In this document: piece by piece, positions 24,401 to 30,303 of the stretch
Layout: the number at the start of each line of letters is the position of its first letter
How positions within the stretch are numbered: the first letter of the stretch is position 1
Source of the DNA: a virus
DNA: 38,683 bases
Reading direction: 5' to 3' (one strand)
Virus record (IMG/VR): IMGVR_UViG_3300020473_000005
Span: 1 to 38,683 of that record
Notes under the pieces: model-generated
Databases searched by the model: none
The model's input: the letters and a program-made list of their open reading frames with translations, nothing else
What the model was told of the DNA's origin: nothing
Program-made: the position numbers and the translations under genes

Positions 24401-26461
24401 GTGGCTGTCGATAGAGATGTAGCTGAGATAATTAATGACATTGGTGCGATTACTGACCAGCAGTCTTTAGGGAAATTTTTAGAATTATACTCTAAATACG
24501 GCGGGGCGCAGCTTCAAAGGCGGGCAGTTACTACCCTTTATCCAATGTTTGTTGCGCTTAGTGGCGTGACTGACTTTGTTAAGATAGGCACTGTTTCTAA
24601 AGCTGGCGTTAAAAATCCTACTGACGCATTTAGGTATACTGTTGATTACTTAGAATCTTTTGCTGATGCAGTTAAGGGTGAGACTGGCATAGGGAGCAGC
24701 GAGTGGTATCGCGCTGGGATGCGGTCTGGTGCTCTTGGCACATCAATCAGGGCTGAGTTTGACCCTAGATATACTGGCATAAGAAGGCTAGACCCTCACA
24801 GAGGTTTTTTTGAAGCTAATACATATACACCGTGGGCGGATGACGTAGTTAAGGCTGGTAAAGAAAGGGGTGGGGCGGCCTTATCTGCGGTTGATAACGT
24901 AGCGAGTCTTTTCGCAAACGTTATGGAGCGAACAGGCAAGCTGACAGCTATGCGAAGACTTGCCAGAGATAAGGGCGTTACTCTGCCGGACGATGTCCAG
25001 CAATGGCTTCGGCAAAACCCTGAAGATATGTGGGAGATAATACACCACAGTGGGTCGCCCTACTACGCCAGAGGTAGCGATACTGTTAAGCAGGCAAGCA
25101 TAATACTAAACTTTTTTAATGCTACTGTGCAGGGGCAGGCCGCTACTTGGTCTAGGACTTTTTCGCTTCACAAGCCTGAAGGTCGCGCCGCCTTCGCAAG
25201 GCTAGGTCTTATAGTTGGGCCGCCCACAGCTTATTACGCTAATCACGTTTACTCTGAAAAGTACAGGAGATATTACGACAGGGTTCCAGAGTCCGACAGA
25301 ATGAGCGGCATTATTCTTTTTGAAGACCCAGATGATAAGGACTCCTTTTACTACCCGCTCGACAAAGACGGGAACCCAGTCTCCGATCCTATGCTCAAAT
25401 ACAGAGTTCAGTCGCTTAGGGAGGAGTTGAGGCTGGGCAAGAACATAGTGGAATCACTTTATAAGGACTTTATTGTAGACAGGATTCACGGAGAAGAAGC
25501 CGCTAAGAATGCAGCTAAGATTTTTGTTAGCGACCTGCCAGTTATTGGTGATGTCCAAAGAGCCTATGACCGAGGAGACGGAGTGGCGGCTCTTTCTTCT
25601 GTAGGGGGTCTATTAAAAATACCTCTCTCTCGTCGGGACGGGGACTGGAAAGACCCCTACACGGGCATCTCATCGCTGGGGCCTAGGCTCAGTCAGGCAA
25701 CTGATGGCGAGCTAAGAACTACTGAAAGGGTCGAGGACATCTACAATGATACGGCGAAGATACTCAGAGGTCTTGGCTCTAAGATGGGTCTGGGAATTCT
25801 GGAGGGAATAGGCGGTGCGGATGTTAAAGCTTTCTCTGATATTATGCTTTCGAGGCAGCTATCTAACGCAACTGTCAGCGAGTACGAGCGTAAAATCGGT
25901 CAGGATAACGGACTTATCAACTACCTGATGGGTTCTTTGGCTCCCTCATACTACGCTCAGAGCATGTCTCCTGACTTGAGGAAGGAGTTTGAGAAAGCTA
26001 GAAAGGAGAGCATCAACCAGAGGATAAGGACAGAGAATGAAATGGCGAATGTTTACGAAAATTTTAAGAAGCGAATTTTACCTGCCGATGGAGGCATGTC
26101 TTCTGAAGATTTCAGAGAGGCTGGGGTTGCTTACCTGAATGAAAAGTACCCGATATATCAGGGGCAAGCCGCTGGCGAAAGAAGGTTCAACGAGCTTAGG
26201 CGGACTATGTTTAGCAGTATGATGAAGGAGGAAGGCAAAGTGCCTGCCGATCAATTTATTAGAGCCTTAAAATCCTTAGACAGTGACGAAGCGAAGATTG
26301 GGCCTATAGTAAGAAAACTTAATGAGATGAAGCGGGATGGGTACACTGATGAGGAGCAGGAGTATTTCACGAGTAAGCTGATTAACCAGAAAGTGATACC
26401 AGTAGACATGTGGCCTAAAGTTATTTCAAGACTTCTTACGGGCAATAAAGATGTAGAATGA
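21497..26461 (+). CDS. Giant internal virion protein with polyvalent-type C-terminus
   Basis: This is 1654 residues from the ATG at 21497. The frame is also open upstream, but within the previous gene. Residues about 155-315 hold Gly/Ala-rich hydrophobic stretches (LAGMAYGLKVGGRLGPKGAILGAALGGAFGQ; NWMEFAGFAAAGGISHKAVAA) suited to membrane insertion during ejection. Residues about 605-800 contain three copies of a 61-67-residue helical repeat beginning at F611, F672 and Y739. Residues about 1000-1400 (IILNFFNATVQGQAATWSR, DDKDSFYYPLD) resemble the large polyvalent-protein-associated domain LPD38. No lysozyme or transglycosylase domain is visible. This is the likely counterpart of T7 gp16. It overlaps the next gene by 4 nt. 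Confidence 0.75.
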   Translation: MPFPVKDKEKQEDKDNFVKTASELSAFGLEKIEGADPKTPVGLGGSGWSFSRDKLNNVSRKKIPHPSESRIEGLNYDQQLRLWHRLTSEGMQDFSKMNPNSMIDPETREWSKAKGTGAASRIKGVEATPTYWEKYGVKGVDPFNALYEFSGLNDYISEKQFAEGKGMGGGLAGMAYGLKVGGRLGPKGAILGAALGGAFGQSVAKGTTRYPMTMGEQAAAPIWWGFGSTAPTVNLTKTAVKEAGAMGFMGATVSEFAKQTQNHIDRAAGADIEALPNDAGSIFLRNWMEFAGFAAAGGISHKAVAATDKSKGALKKYPVAANPQDDSEALRNSASTLLTSYKNRLHKKQTAKGVQAGKAKNYKQEKAFVDGIIKRLDKEGLEDLPTSDAFKALQILRKEMAIQGGKEVDTMLAPFVWDNAPALSRARALGISEESISKYPMLSEPPAIGRPSQHTIEVVDEVQRIFSAMQSAKDPKTIMTFRDRLRKLITTDEAALGAAQRIIEKGHGKQRVNIEHLATMTRQANQKGMGYVKDFDDAVMVPLKESGLHRFKATPDSPERDLFNELLFAEGLLARLKGKGKASRELERQSLALVQAKARRRGLVSRGEKGFDPSKHGNLSYDEALDAVNKEIKFSENQISSAGLDDVVKLREFLQETKGNLTEVTRGGRKSFNPQAYGLDKGYDYDVFVRDMKINIETAEQALSQFKKTDEGVMASRTQEFLENARAIRKSLIDNKSSYDPSKHSGKSYEKALSDANESIQKAEAAILTQKSTLNQTKKRGVVLGIGPESTKGQLWWSEEQALALVQQIEAVAGPARFDKLMKLKAAFVEQGDKALKRAYADGLIDDASYSVLSKSDDLWATFALRKYLEGSKYTEGARRSMVTKSYNPLHETMGISDPNFNIENISESMRNVIFGRTASGSNNRDKGVITEQLLKGKIARIIDESEIENLSSAEGYYHYMNKGQEVLVAVDRDVAEIINDIGAITDQQSLGKFLELYSKYGGAQLQRRAVTTLYPMFVALSGVTDFVKIGTVSKAGVKNPTDAFRYTVDYLESFADAVKGETGIGSSEWYRAGMRSGALGTSIRAEFDPRYTGIRRLDPHRGFFEANTYTPWADDVVKAGKERGGAALSAVDNVASLFANVMERTGKLTAMRRLARDKGVTLPDDVQQWLRQNPEDMWEIIHHSGSPYYARGSDTVKQASIILNFFNATVQGQAATWSRTFSLHKPEGRAAFARLGLIVGPPTAYYANHVYSEKYRRYYDRVPESDRMSGIILFEDPDDKDSFYYPLDKDGNPVSDPMLKYRVQSLREELRLGKNIVESLYKDFIVDRIHGEEAAKNAAKIFVSDLPVIGDVQRAYDRGDGVAALSSVGGLLKIPLSRRDGDWKDPYTGISSLGPRLSQATDGELRTTERVEDIYNDTAKILRGLGSKMGLGILEGIGGADVKAFSDIMLSRQLSNATVSEYERKIGQDNGLINYLMGSLAPSYYAQSMSPDLRKEFEKARKESINQRIRTENEMANVYENFKKRILPADGGMSSEDFREAGVAYLNEKYPIYQGQAAGERRFNELRRTMFSSMMKEEGKVPADQFIRALKSLDSDEAKIGPIVRKLNEMKRDGYTDEEQEYFTSKLINQKVIPVDMWPKVISRLLTGNKDVE

Positions 26462-26895
26462 CCGGAAACCTAAAGGTGGGCACTGATGGGGAACTAGCCG
26501 TTGCTGCTAGGATGGCGCAGCTAGGCTACGACATTTCTTTCCCTACCGGAACTACCTCTTACGATCTTATCGCCGAGAAAGACGGAGCCTGCAAAAGGAT
26601 ACAGGTTAAGACGGCATCCCTTTCGGAGGTTAGAGGTAGCTACAGGGTGACGCTGGCTTACGGGAGAGGCCGGAAGGGGCATTACGACAAGAGTCTATGT
26701 GATGCGCTGGTAGCTTACGCGCCCTTCTCTAAAGACTATGATGACCTGCACGAAGACGGTTTTTATGTGATTACAGTGAAAGAGATTCAGAAGCTAAGGA
26801 AGTTTAGTGCTACGCTTTTTCCAGCAGGGAAGGGGCGAGGAAGACTAAAGACTTGTAGTTGGGAGAAGTATAGGGACGCTTGGTCAACTATATAG
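26458..26895 (+). CDS. PD-(D/E)XK endonuclease-like protein
   Basis: This 145-residue protein starts in an ATGA overlap with the giant virion gene. The order GTDGELAVAARMAQLGYDISFPTG, SYDLIAEKDGACKRIQVKTAS fits a PD-(D/E)XK nuclease core: E12, D36 and the Q49-V-K51 signature. It resembles small resolvase-like nucleases sometimes encoded with mobile introns, but no intron boundary is visible. It lies at the end of the late rightward unit, away from the other recombination genes, so it may process packaged or concatemeric DNA. Catalysis is inferred from motifs only. Confidence 0.75.
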   Translation: MTGNLKVGTDGELAVAARMAQLGYDISFPTGTTSYDLIAEKDGACKRIQVKTASLSEVRGSYRVTLAYGRGRKGHYDKSLCDALVAYAPFSKDYDDLHEDGFYVITVKEIQKLRKFSATLFPAGKGRGRLKTCSWEKYRDAWSTI

Positions 26896-26897
26896 TT
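26886..26897. repeat. AACTATATAGTT palindrome, copy 1
   Basis: A perfect 12-bp palindrome across the end of the nuclease gene and immediately before the ATG of the metallopeptidase gene. Other copies are at 29325, 31799 and 33663. Confidence 0.8.
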
Positions 26898-27194
26898 ATG
26901 GCGGTAAGGACTCACAAGTTTAGCACTGGCAAGTTCAAGATTATCTTTGAAGAGATTGACGGGCTGTGTTGTGACACTGACAACCCGCCAGAAGATGAGG
27001 AGAAGTCGATTAGCATCAACCCGCGCCTGAGCAAACGATATCGTTTGGAGGTGCTGATACACGAAATGCTTCACGCTGAGTATCCCAGTATAAAAGAAAG
27101 CAGCGAGGAGCAGTGGGTGGACGAAGCCGCCCGCAATATCTCCTCGCTGCTGTGGAGGTTGGGCTACAGGGAAACTAAAGACCCACGGAGCTAG
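26898..27194 (+). CDS. HExxH zinc metallopeptidase-like protein
   Basis: This is 98 residues from the ATG at 26898. A TTG at 26880 would add 6 residues and sits nearer a purine stretch, so the start is unsettled. The zincin signature HEMLH is at 55-59 within VLIHEMLHAEYP. An acidic D75/E76 in EQWVDEAARN is a possible third ligand, as in minimal metallopeptidases. Small proteins of this sort occur in phages as putative anti-repressor or virion-processing proteases, but no substrate is known. The gene carries a copy of the 16-bp palindrome (27032-27047) in its coding sequence. Its end overlaps the oppositely transcribed gene by 20 nt. Confidence 0.72.
   Translation: MAVRTHKFSTGKFKIIFEEIDGLCCDTDNPPEDEEKSISINPRLSKRYRLEVLIHEMLHAEYPSIKESSEEQWVDEAARNISSLLWRLGYRETKDPRS
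27032..27047. repeat. 16-bp palindrome, copy 1 (CAAACGATATCGTTTG)
   Basis: This is the only fully symmetric copy of the site. It lies in the metallopeptidase gene, where it is read as Lys-Arg-Tyr-Arg-Leu. The remaining copies are at 31360, 34206, 36199, 36490 and 37614. Confidence 0.9.
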
Positions 27195-27417
27195 TCGCTC
27201 TGCCGATCACTATACCTCGAAGCTTTGATCTAACCTTCTTGAGGTGAAAGTATTCCTGCTTTGATTCCTCACTATCCCAGCGGTACTCACCGCAGGCAAC
27301 CTCACCACGGTGGCGCAGAAGTTCTTTAATGCGCTCGTCAAGCATCTCAACGGATGTTTTGATCTCGTACATAGTAAGCTCTTTACGCACGGGAGCGGAG
27401 GCGGTAATGTCAACCAT
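27175..27417 (-). CDS. Hypothetical early protein, last gene of the leftward unit
   Basis: This 80-residue protein overlaps the end of the DnaA-like gene by 8 nt, with GAGG 6 nt upstream of its ATG. It is highly charged and probably helical (SVEMLDERIKELLRHRG; SKQEYFHLKKVRSKLRGIVIG). An internal Met before YEIKTSVEML is an alternative start. I do not recognise it. Its 3' end overlaps the convergent metallopeptidase gene by 20 nt, so the two transcripts collide here. Confidence 0.65.
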   Translation of the reverse strand: MVDITASAPVRKELTMYEIKTSVEMLDERIKELLRHRGEVACGEYRWDSEESKQEYFHLKKVRSKLRGIVIGRATSSVGL

Positions 27418-27823
27418 TGATAACCTCCTCGAACTTCTTCTTGAACTCCTCGTTGCGAGCGATGATATACTTCTTACGCATGTGGTTGAACAGTTCAGCC
27501 GCCTTAACTGACGGCTTGTAGAACTTGTTGTCCGGCTTGTCGCCTATCTCAAACACATCCTCCATCGCCCTACATCCGTGCAGGATTGTGCCGTGATCTT
27601 TAGCCTTCGGGAACAGGAACCCGATCTCAGTAAGGGACATGCTAGTGCCCTTACGCATGATCCAGTAGGTCATCTGCCTAGCTTTGGCGATTGCAACCTG
27701 CCTCCTGTGACGAACAACTATGTCCTCCTCTTCCACATTAAAGGCTTGAGCGGCGGCTATGGCTGCGATTCGGAACACTTCCTGATTAGCTTTATTATTA
27801 TTTGGTTTAACTTTCTTTCTCAT
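27410..27823 (-). CDS. DnaA domain IV-like DNA-binding protein
   Basis: This 137-residue protein lacks any AAA+ ATPase but matches the DNA-binding domain of DnaA. A helix (VAIAKARQMTYWIMRKGTSMSLTEIGFLF) leads into KAKDHGTILHGCRAM (74-88), which corresponds to the DnaA signature G-R-D-H-T-T-V-x-H that reads the DnaA box; the key D76, H77 and T79 are present. It may recruit or block host DnaA machinery at a phage origin, or act as a repressor. A stem-loop lies just upstream and holds its only good Shine-Dalgarno (GGGAGG) in the stem. It overlaps the next gene by 8 nt. Confidence 0.8.
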   Translation of the reverse strand: MRKKVKPNNNKANQEVFRIAAIAAAQAFNVEEEDIVVRHRRQVAIAKARQMTYWIMRKGTSMSLTEIGFLFPKAKDHGTILHGCRAMEDVFEIGDKPDNKFYKPSVKAAELFNHMRKKYIIARNEEFKKKFEEVING

Positions 27824-27832
27824 ATCGATAGT

Positions 27833-27876
27833 AAAACCCTCCCCAAATGAAACTGCAAAACATCGGGGAGGGTTTT
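27833..27876. terminator. Bidirectional hairpin upstream of the DnaA-like gene
   Basis: AAAACCCTCCCC (27833-27844) pairs perfectly with GGGGAGGGTTTT (27865-27876) around a 20-nt loop. Each strand ends in a short T run. On the leftward transcript it lies between the 95-aa gene and the DnaA-like gene, and its 3' arm contains the GGGGAGGG that could be the downstream ribosome site. It may both attenuate transcription and hide that site. Confidence 0.75.
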
Positions 27877-27886
27877 TAATTAAGGG

Positions 27887-28174
27887 TTAAGCTGCGAACG
27901 GATCGTTAGCAACTGCTGCTGCTGACTCTTTAGGCCGAGCGAGAGATGGCTTCATGCCTACTCGCGGGGCATCGTTCTTGTCCACCTCACTCCACCCAGA
28001 GAGCAGGATGTCTACGTTACCATCAGCATCTGCAAACTCTGCGAGCTTGTTGATGTTTATGCCAGCGAGCTTCCCTTTGAAATCGGGATGCGTCTCTGTG
28101 GTCTTGTTCTCGTTCTTGTACAGCCAGCCCTTACCTTCGAGCTTGGCGTACTCCATTTCTTGTTTTTCAGGCAT
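27887..28174 (-). CDS. Hypothetical early protein ending NDPFAA
   Basis: This 95-residue protein has AAAGGA about 9 nt before the ATG. The centre (HPDFKGKLAGININKLAEFADADGNVDILLSGWSEV) is predicted beta-rich, and the C-terminal 25 residues are flexible. A start with KLEGKGWLYKNENKTTETHPDFKG is familiar from phage genomes, often near recombination genes, but I know no function. Single-strand DNA binding is a possibility suggested only by position and size. It is followed by the bidirectional hairpin. Confidence 0.7.
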   Translation of the reverse strand: MPEKQEMEYAKLEGKGWLYKNENKTTETHPDFKGKLAGININKLAEFADADGNVDILLSGWSEVDKNDAPRVGMKPSLARPKESAAAVANDPFAA

Positions 28175-28176
28175 AC

Positions 28177-28770
28177 TTATTTATCCTTTACCTTTTCCTT
28201 AACAGCCACAGCCCATCTCTCCACCGTACCGACGATGGATAACAACCGTTGTTTAACGGCTGGGTCAAGTGGCCCGTCAAGATTCTGTTGCCACAGCAGG
28301 TCAATCTGACCTCCGATGCTGTAGCCAAAAGTCTTAATGGCGGTGCAGCTTTCCTCCCTGCTGCACCATCGGCAATAGTCGCACAACCACGGCGAGCGTG
28401 TGGGATCATTAACCGAATCGACGATAGAGTATACAGTATCCATCGCCTGCTCCAAGGAAATCTTTTCCACATGAGCCTCCCGATACTTCGAGTATACGAT
28501 GTGATATGTGACCTCCCTCAAATCATACCGCTGCATAATTCCGAGGGCGTAGGCGGCCATTTGAGGCCCGTAATCGCGTATCCTGCCAGTCTTTAGATCG
28601 AACAGTTCACCCTCACAGTAGGCATCCACACTTCCGAAGGTCACTTCCTCTCCATCTCGCATGATGCTGACCACCTGCTCGCTGTGAACCTCACGGCCTT
28701 TGGTCTTGTCGAGGATGTATCGTGCCGCCCACAGCACCTCCTTACTAAATGTTTTACCTTTCAGTTTCAT
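28177..28770 (-). CDS. RecB/Cas4-like (DUF2800-type) nuclease, C-terminal part
   Basis: This 197-residue protein has the catalytic half of a RecB-family PD-(D/E)XK exonuclease: D49 (in FGSVDAY), D58-L-K60 (in ELFDLKTG) and the QxxxY motif (Q70-M-A-A-Y74). Three-plus-one cysteines (C130, C133, C136, C142 in CDYCRWCSREESC) are suited to an iron-sulfur cluster. The normal N-terminal segment of such enzymes, with the first cluster Cys and the RG...H motif, is missing here but present in the separate gene at 29959-30183. It starts in an ATGA overlap with the 61-aa gene. It likely trims DNA ends for the ERF annealing protein. Confidence 0.75.
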   Translation of the reverse strand: MKLKGKTFSKEVLWAARYILDKTKGREVHSEQVVSIMRDGEEVTFGSVDAYCEGELFDLKTGRIRDYGPQMAAYALGIMQRYDLREVTYHIVYSKYREAHVEKISLEQAMDTVYSIVDSVNDPTRSPWLCDYCRWCSREESCTAIKTFGYSIGGQIDLLWQQNLDGPLDPAVKQRLLSIVGTVERWAVAVKEKVKDK

Positions 28771-28952
28771 TGTGATTTAGCTCTCCACGCTTTATCCCGC
28801 ATCTCAGTAATGATGTCTACGAGTTGTTGGTTTTTGGACTGCCGCAGGCCGATGTGGATTGCGTCCAGTTCGCTGCGGCTGAGTCCTTTAGTCCTGATTG
28901 CGTCCATAGCAATCTGCTCCCACTGCTCGATAAGCCCCCGTTGGTCATTCAT
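28767..28952 (-). CDS. Hypothetical 61-residue helical protein
   Basis: This small charged helical protein (IEQWEQIAMDAIRTKGLSRSELDAIHIGLRQSKN) is coupled by ATGA overlaps to the 28-residue membrane peptide upstream and to the nuclease gene downstream. I do not recognise it. The GLSRSELDAIHIGL stretch could be a helix-turn-helix-like motif but is too short to be sure. Confidence 0.65.
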   Translation of the reverse strand: MNDQRGLIEQWEQIAMDAIRTKGLSRSELDAIHIGLRQSKNQQLVDIITEMRDKAWRAKSQ

Positions 28953-29035
28953 AATGTTGCCATCTTCAACACCAGACCCAGCATAGCTAAGGCTATGATT
29001 ATGGTTGCAATAGTCTCAAGGTCTTTAAGTTTCAT
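28949..29035 (-). CDS. 28-residue single-pass membrane mini-protein
   Basis: The ORF begins MKLKDLETIATIIIALAM and continues LGLVLKMATL: a short charged start and one hydrophobic helix. It fills exactly the gap between two genes. Its ATG overlaps the upstream stop (ATGA) and its stop overlaps the next ATG (ATGA), so three genes are chained. That precise fit is the main evidence. The function is unknown; small phage membrane peptides often affect the host envelope or superinfection. Confidence 0.62.
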   Translation of the reverse strand: MKLKDLETIATIIIALAMLGLVLKMATL

Positions 29036-29223
29036 AGCTTGAGTATGGGGTCTTTAGGTTTCTTGTAGCCAGTCTTGGCGTGGAACTCGCAGTGCTCACA
29101 CAGCAGCATCTTGAGCCAGCTTTCTATATTAAGGCCGAAAGATCGTGATGCCTTCTCATCGGAGTCCTCGATGTAAACTGTCATTTTGTCTTTGCATTTT
29201 CTGCATCTGGTTTCGTGGTACAT
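29032..29223 (-). CDS. Zinc-ribbon-like protein (CRKC / CEHC)
   Basis: This 63-residue protein has an AAAGGAA ribosome site 4 nt upstream of the ATG, inside the end of the previous gene. CRKC (residues 7-10) and CEHC (residues 42-45) form the two knuckles of a probable zinc ribbon, and the C-terminus is basic (KTGYKKPKDPILKL). The fold suggests nucleic-acid or protein binding. It resembles HNH-associated or transcription-factor zinc ribbons but lacks the nuclease residues. It overlaps the 28-residue gene by ATGA. Confidence 0.7.
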   Translation of the reverse strand: MYHETRCRKCKDKMTVYIEDSDEKASRSFGLNIESWLKMLLCEHCEFHAKTGYKKPKDPILKL

Positions 29224-29705
29224 TTATGTTCCTTTGCTTTGTCCATTGGCAGGAAGGCGTTGGGCTGCTTGACCTTACCGCCGTTGATGGTTGCCTTTGT
29301 GGTTGTCTCCCTCACATCAAACTCAACTATATAGTTACCTTTCTTGTCTGTGATTGGTAGAGTGTAGATAGTTTTTTCCGGTATTAAGTACAGCATACCG
29401 ACGAAAGGTACGGACAGGAAGTAGCTGACGGATTGGCCCTTCTCTATCTTTGAGTTAGCCACCAGCCACTCACCTCCGTAGTCTCCGAACAGTTGTTCGT
29501 GCGTCATGTTGCGGCACTTGACCTCCACCGCTGCGGTCATGATGCCGTCTCGGTGCAGGTACATGATACCATCGATAGCCGCAGGCGAATGCTTGTCAGT
29601 CTCCAGAAACTTAAACTGTGGGTACAGGTTGCAAAACAGGCTGATGCATTCCCGCTCATACTCAAGAGACTTCTGCCCCCGTGGCGTCTCTATTGCTAGG
29701 CTCAT
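29181..29705 (-). CDS. PD-(D/E)XK nuclease-fold protein
   Basis: This 174-residue protein has a helical start (QKSLEYERECISLFCNLYP) followed by AAIDGIMYLHRDGIMTAAVEVKCRNMTHEQL. D45 and E61-V-K63 form a PD-(D/E)XK core, with E18 as a possible extra ligand. The C-terminal part after about 145 is basic and Lys-rich. Similar proteins in phages are of unknown substrate. It starts in an overlap with the 86-aa gene and carries a copy of the AACTATATAGTT palindrome (29325). It lies between the two parts of the split nuclease. Confidence 0.7.
   Translation of the reverse strand: MSLAIETPRGQKSLEYERECISLFCNLYPQFKFLETDKHSPAAIDGIMYLHRDGIMTAAVEVKCRNMTHEQLFGDYGGEWLVANSKIEKGQSVSYFLSVPFVGMLYLIPEKTIYTLPITDKKGNYIVEFDVRETTTKATINGGKVKQPNAFLPMDKAKEHKCTTKPDAENAKTK
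29325..29336. repeat. AACTATATAGTT palindrome, copy 2
   Basis: Perfect 12-bp palindrome inside the PD-(D/E)XK gene, where it is read as Asn-Tyr-Ile-Val. Confidence 0.8.
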
Positions 29706-29962
29706 CGCTTCACCATCTCTTCCAGAGCAGCGACCCGTCTGCGTAGTGTTTTGTTTTCCTCAATCAGGGGTTCGTACTTGTGCTTGAGGGATTGGATGTA
29801 GTGCCAGAAGTCTACGGCTTCGTACTCGATGTCCGTAAAGTTTACGTTCTCGTCGAGGTTACCGCCGTGCTCGTTCTGCCCTACGTCATACTTAACAGGC
29901 GCGACTTGATTAAATCGCGCCATCGACTCGTCTCTGATTTGGTCTGGGGTTCTAGTGCTCAT
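29702..29962 (-). CDS. Hypothetical coiled-coil protein
   Basis: At 86 residues, this has a start (TPDQIRDESMARFNQVAPVKYDVGQNEHGGNLDENV) that looks like a small globular segment. From about 50 the chain is a heptad-rich helix (FWHYIQSLKHKYEPLIEENKTLRRRVAALEEMVKR) that should form a coiled coil. The ATG overlaps the previous stop (ATGA). It is not recognised. It could be an adaptor for one of the flanking nucleases. Confidence 0.68.
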   Translation of the reverse strand: MSTRTPDQIRDESMARFNQVAPVKYDVGQNEHGGNLDENVNFTDIEYEAVDFWHYIQSLKHKYEPLIEENKTLRRRVAALEEMVKR

Positions 29963-30183
29963 CGCTTTTTGATCTCCAGTTCTTTGGGGTTCATCCGAAG
30001 TAACTCTTCGGTCAGTTCGTTGTTGGTCAGAATCTCCTCCAGCATCTCATGCAGTTTGGTTCCCCGCTCTGCCGCTGCACCTGCTGGCTTTGACTTGTAG
30101 CAGGGGCATTTGGACAGGGCGGGTAGACCAGACGGCGGAAAGTCTGGGTGATGATCTCTGGAACTATGGTTTATTTCAGTCAT
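29959..30183 (-). CDS. RecB/Cas4-like nuclease, N-terminal fragment
   Basis: This is 74 residues. SGLPALSKCPCYKSK (residues 18-32) and ERGTKLHEMLEEI (39-51) match the N-terminal signature of Cas4/AddB-like and DUF2800-type nucleases, which have a first cluster Cys followed by RG...H. The chain stops before the D..DLK core, which is instead found in the gene at 28177-28770, with five genes between. The ATG comes only 9 nt after a U-run of a structured RNA element, and no Shine-Dalgarno is visible, so translation initiation is unusual. It may pair with the downstream fragment, or it may be a relic. Confidence 0.65.
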   Translation of the reverse strand: MTEINHSSRDHHPDFPPSGLPALSKCPCYKSKPAGAAAERGTKLHEMLEEILTNNELTEELLRMNPKELEIKKR

Positions 30184-30186
30184 AAT

Positions 30187-30297
30187 AAAAAAGGCTGCTC
30201 ACGTTTGTTTCAAACAGGAACCCAGAAGGACAATAAAACAAAAACTTCTGAGTTCCACCGTTCACGGCTCTCCCGTGACACCATACCGTGAGCAGCC
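30187..30297 (-). ncRNA. Four-helix structured RNA element with terminal U-run
   Basis: Read leftward, an 11-bp outer stem closes a multi-branch loop: GGCTGCTCACG pairs with CGTGAGCAGCC (30287-30297 with 30193-30203). Inside are three hairpins: TCACGG/CCGTGA (30262-30278, loop of 5), a 12-bp arm at 30245-30256 with 30217-30228, and GTTTG/CAAAC (30203-30215, loop of 3; it shares one base with the outer stem). The 12-bp arm is fully paired, with a G-U wobble, only in leftward RNA; the other strand has an A-C mismatch. Six U follow. It sits 6 nt after the erf stop and directly before the next ATG. It could be a terminator-attenuator, a riboswitch-like element or a stable small RNA. Confidence 0.7.
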
Positions 30298-30303
30298 GTG
30301 AGC

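Noticed and set aside
26458-26895. Homing endonuclease of a mobile intron
   Set aside because: The motif set resembles such enzymes, but the gene is joined by ATGA to the previous gene, and no intron structure or interrupted gene is present.
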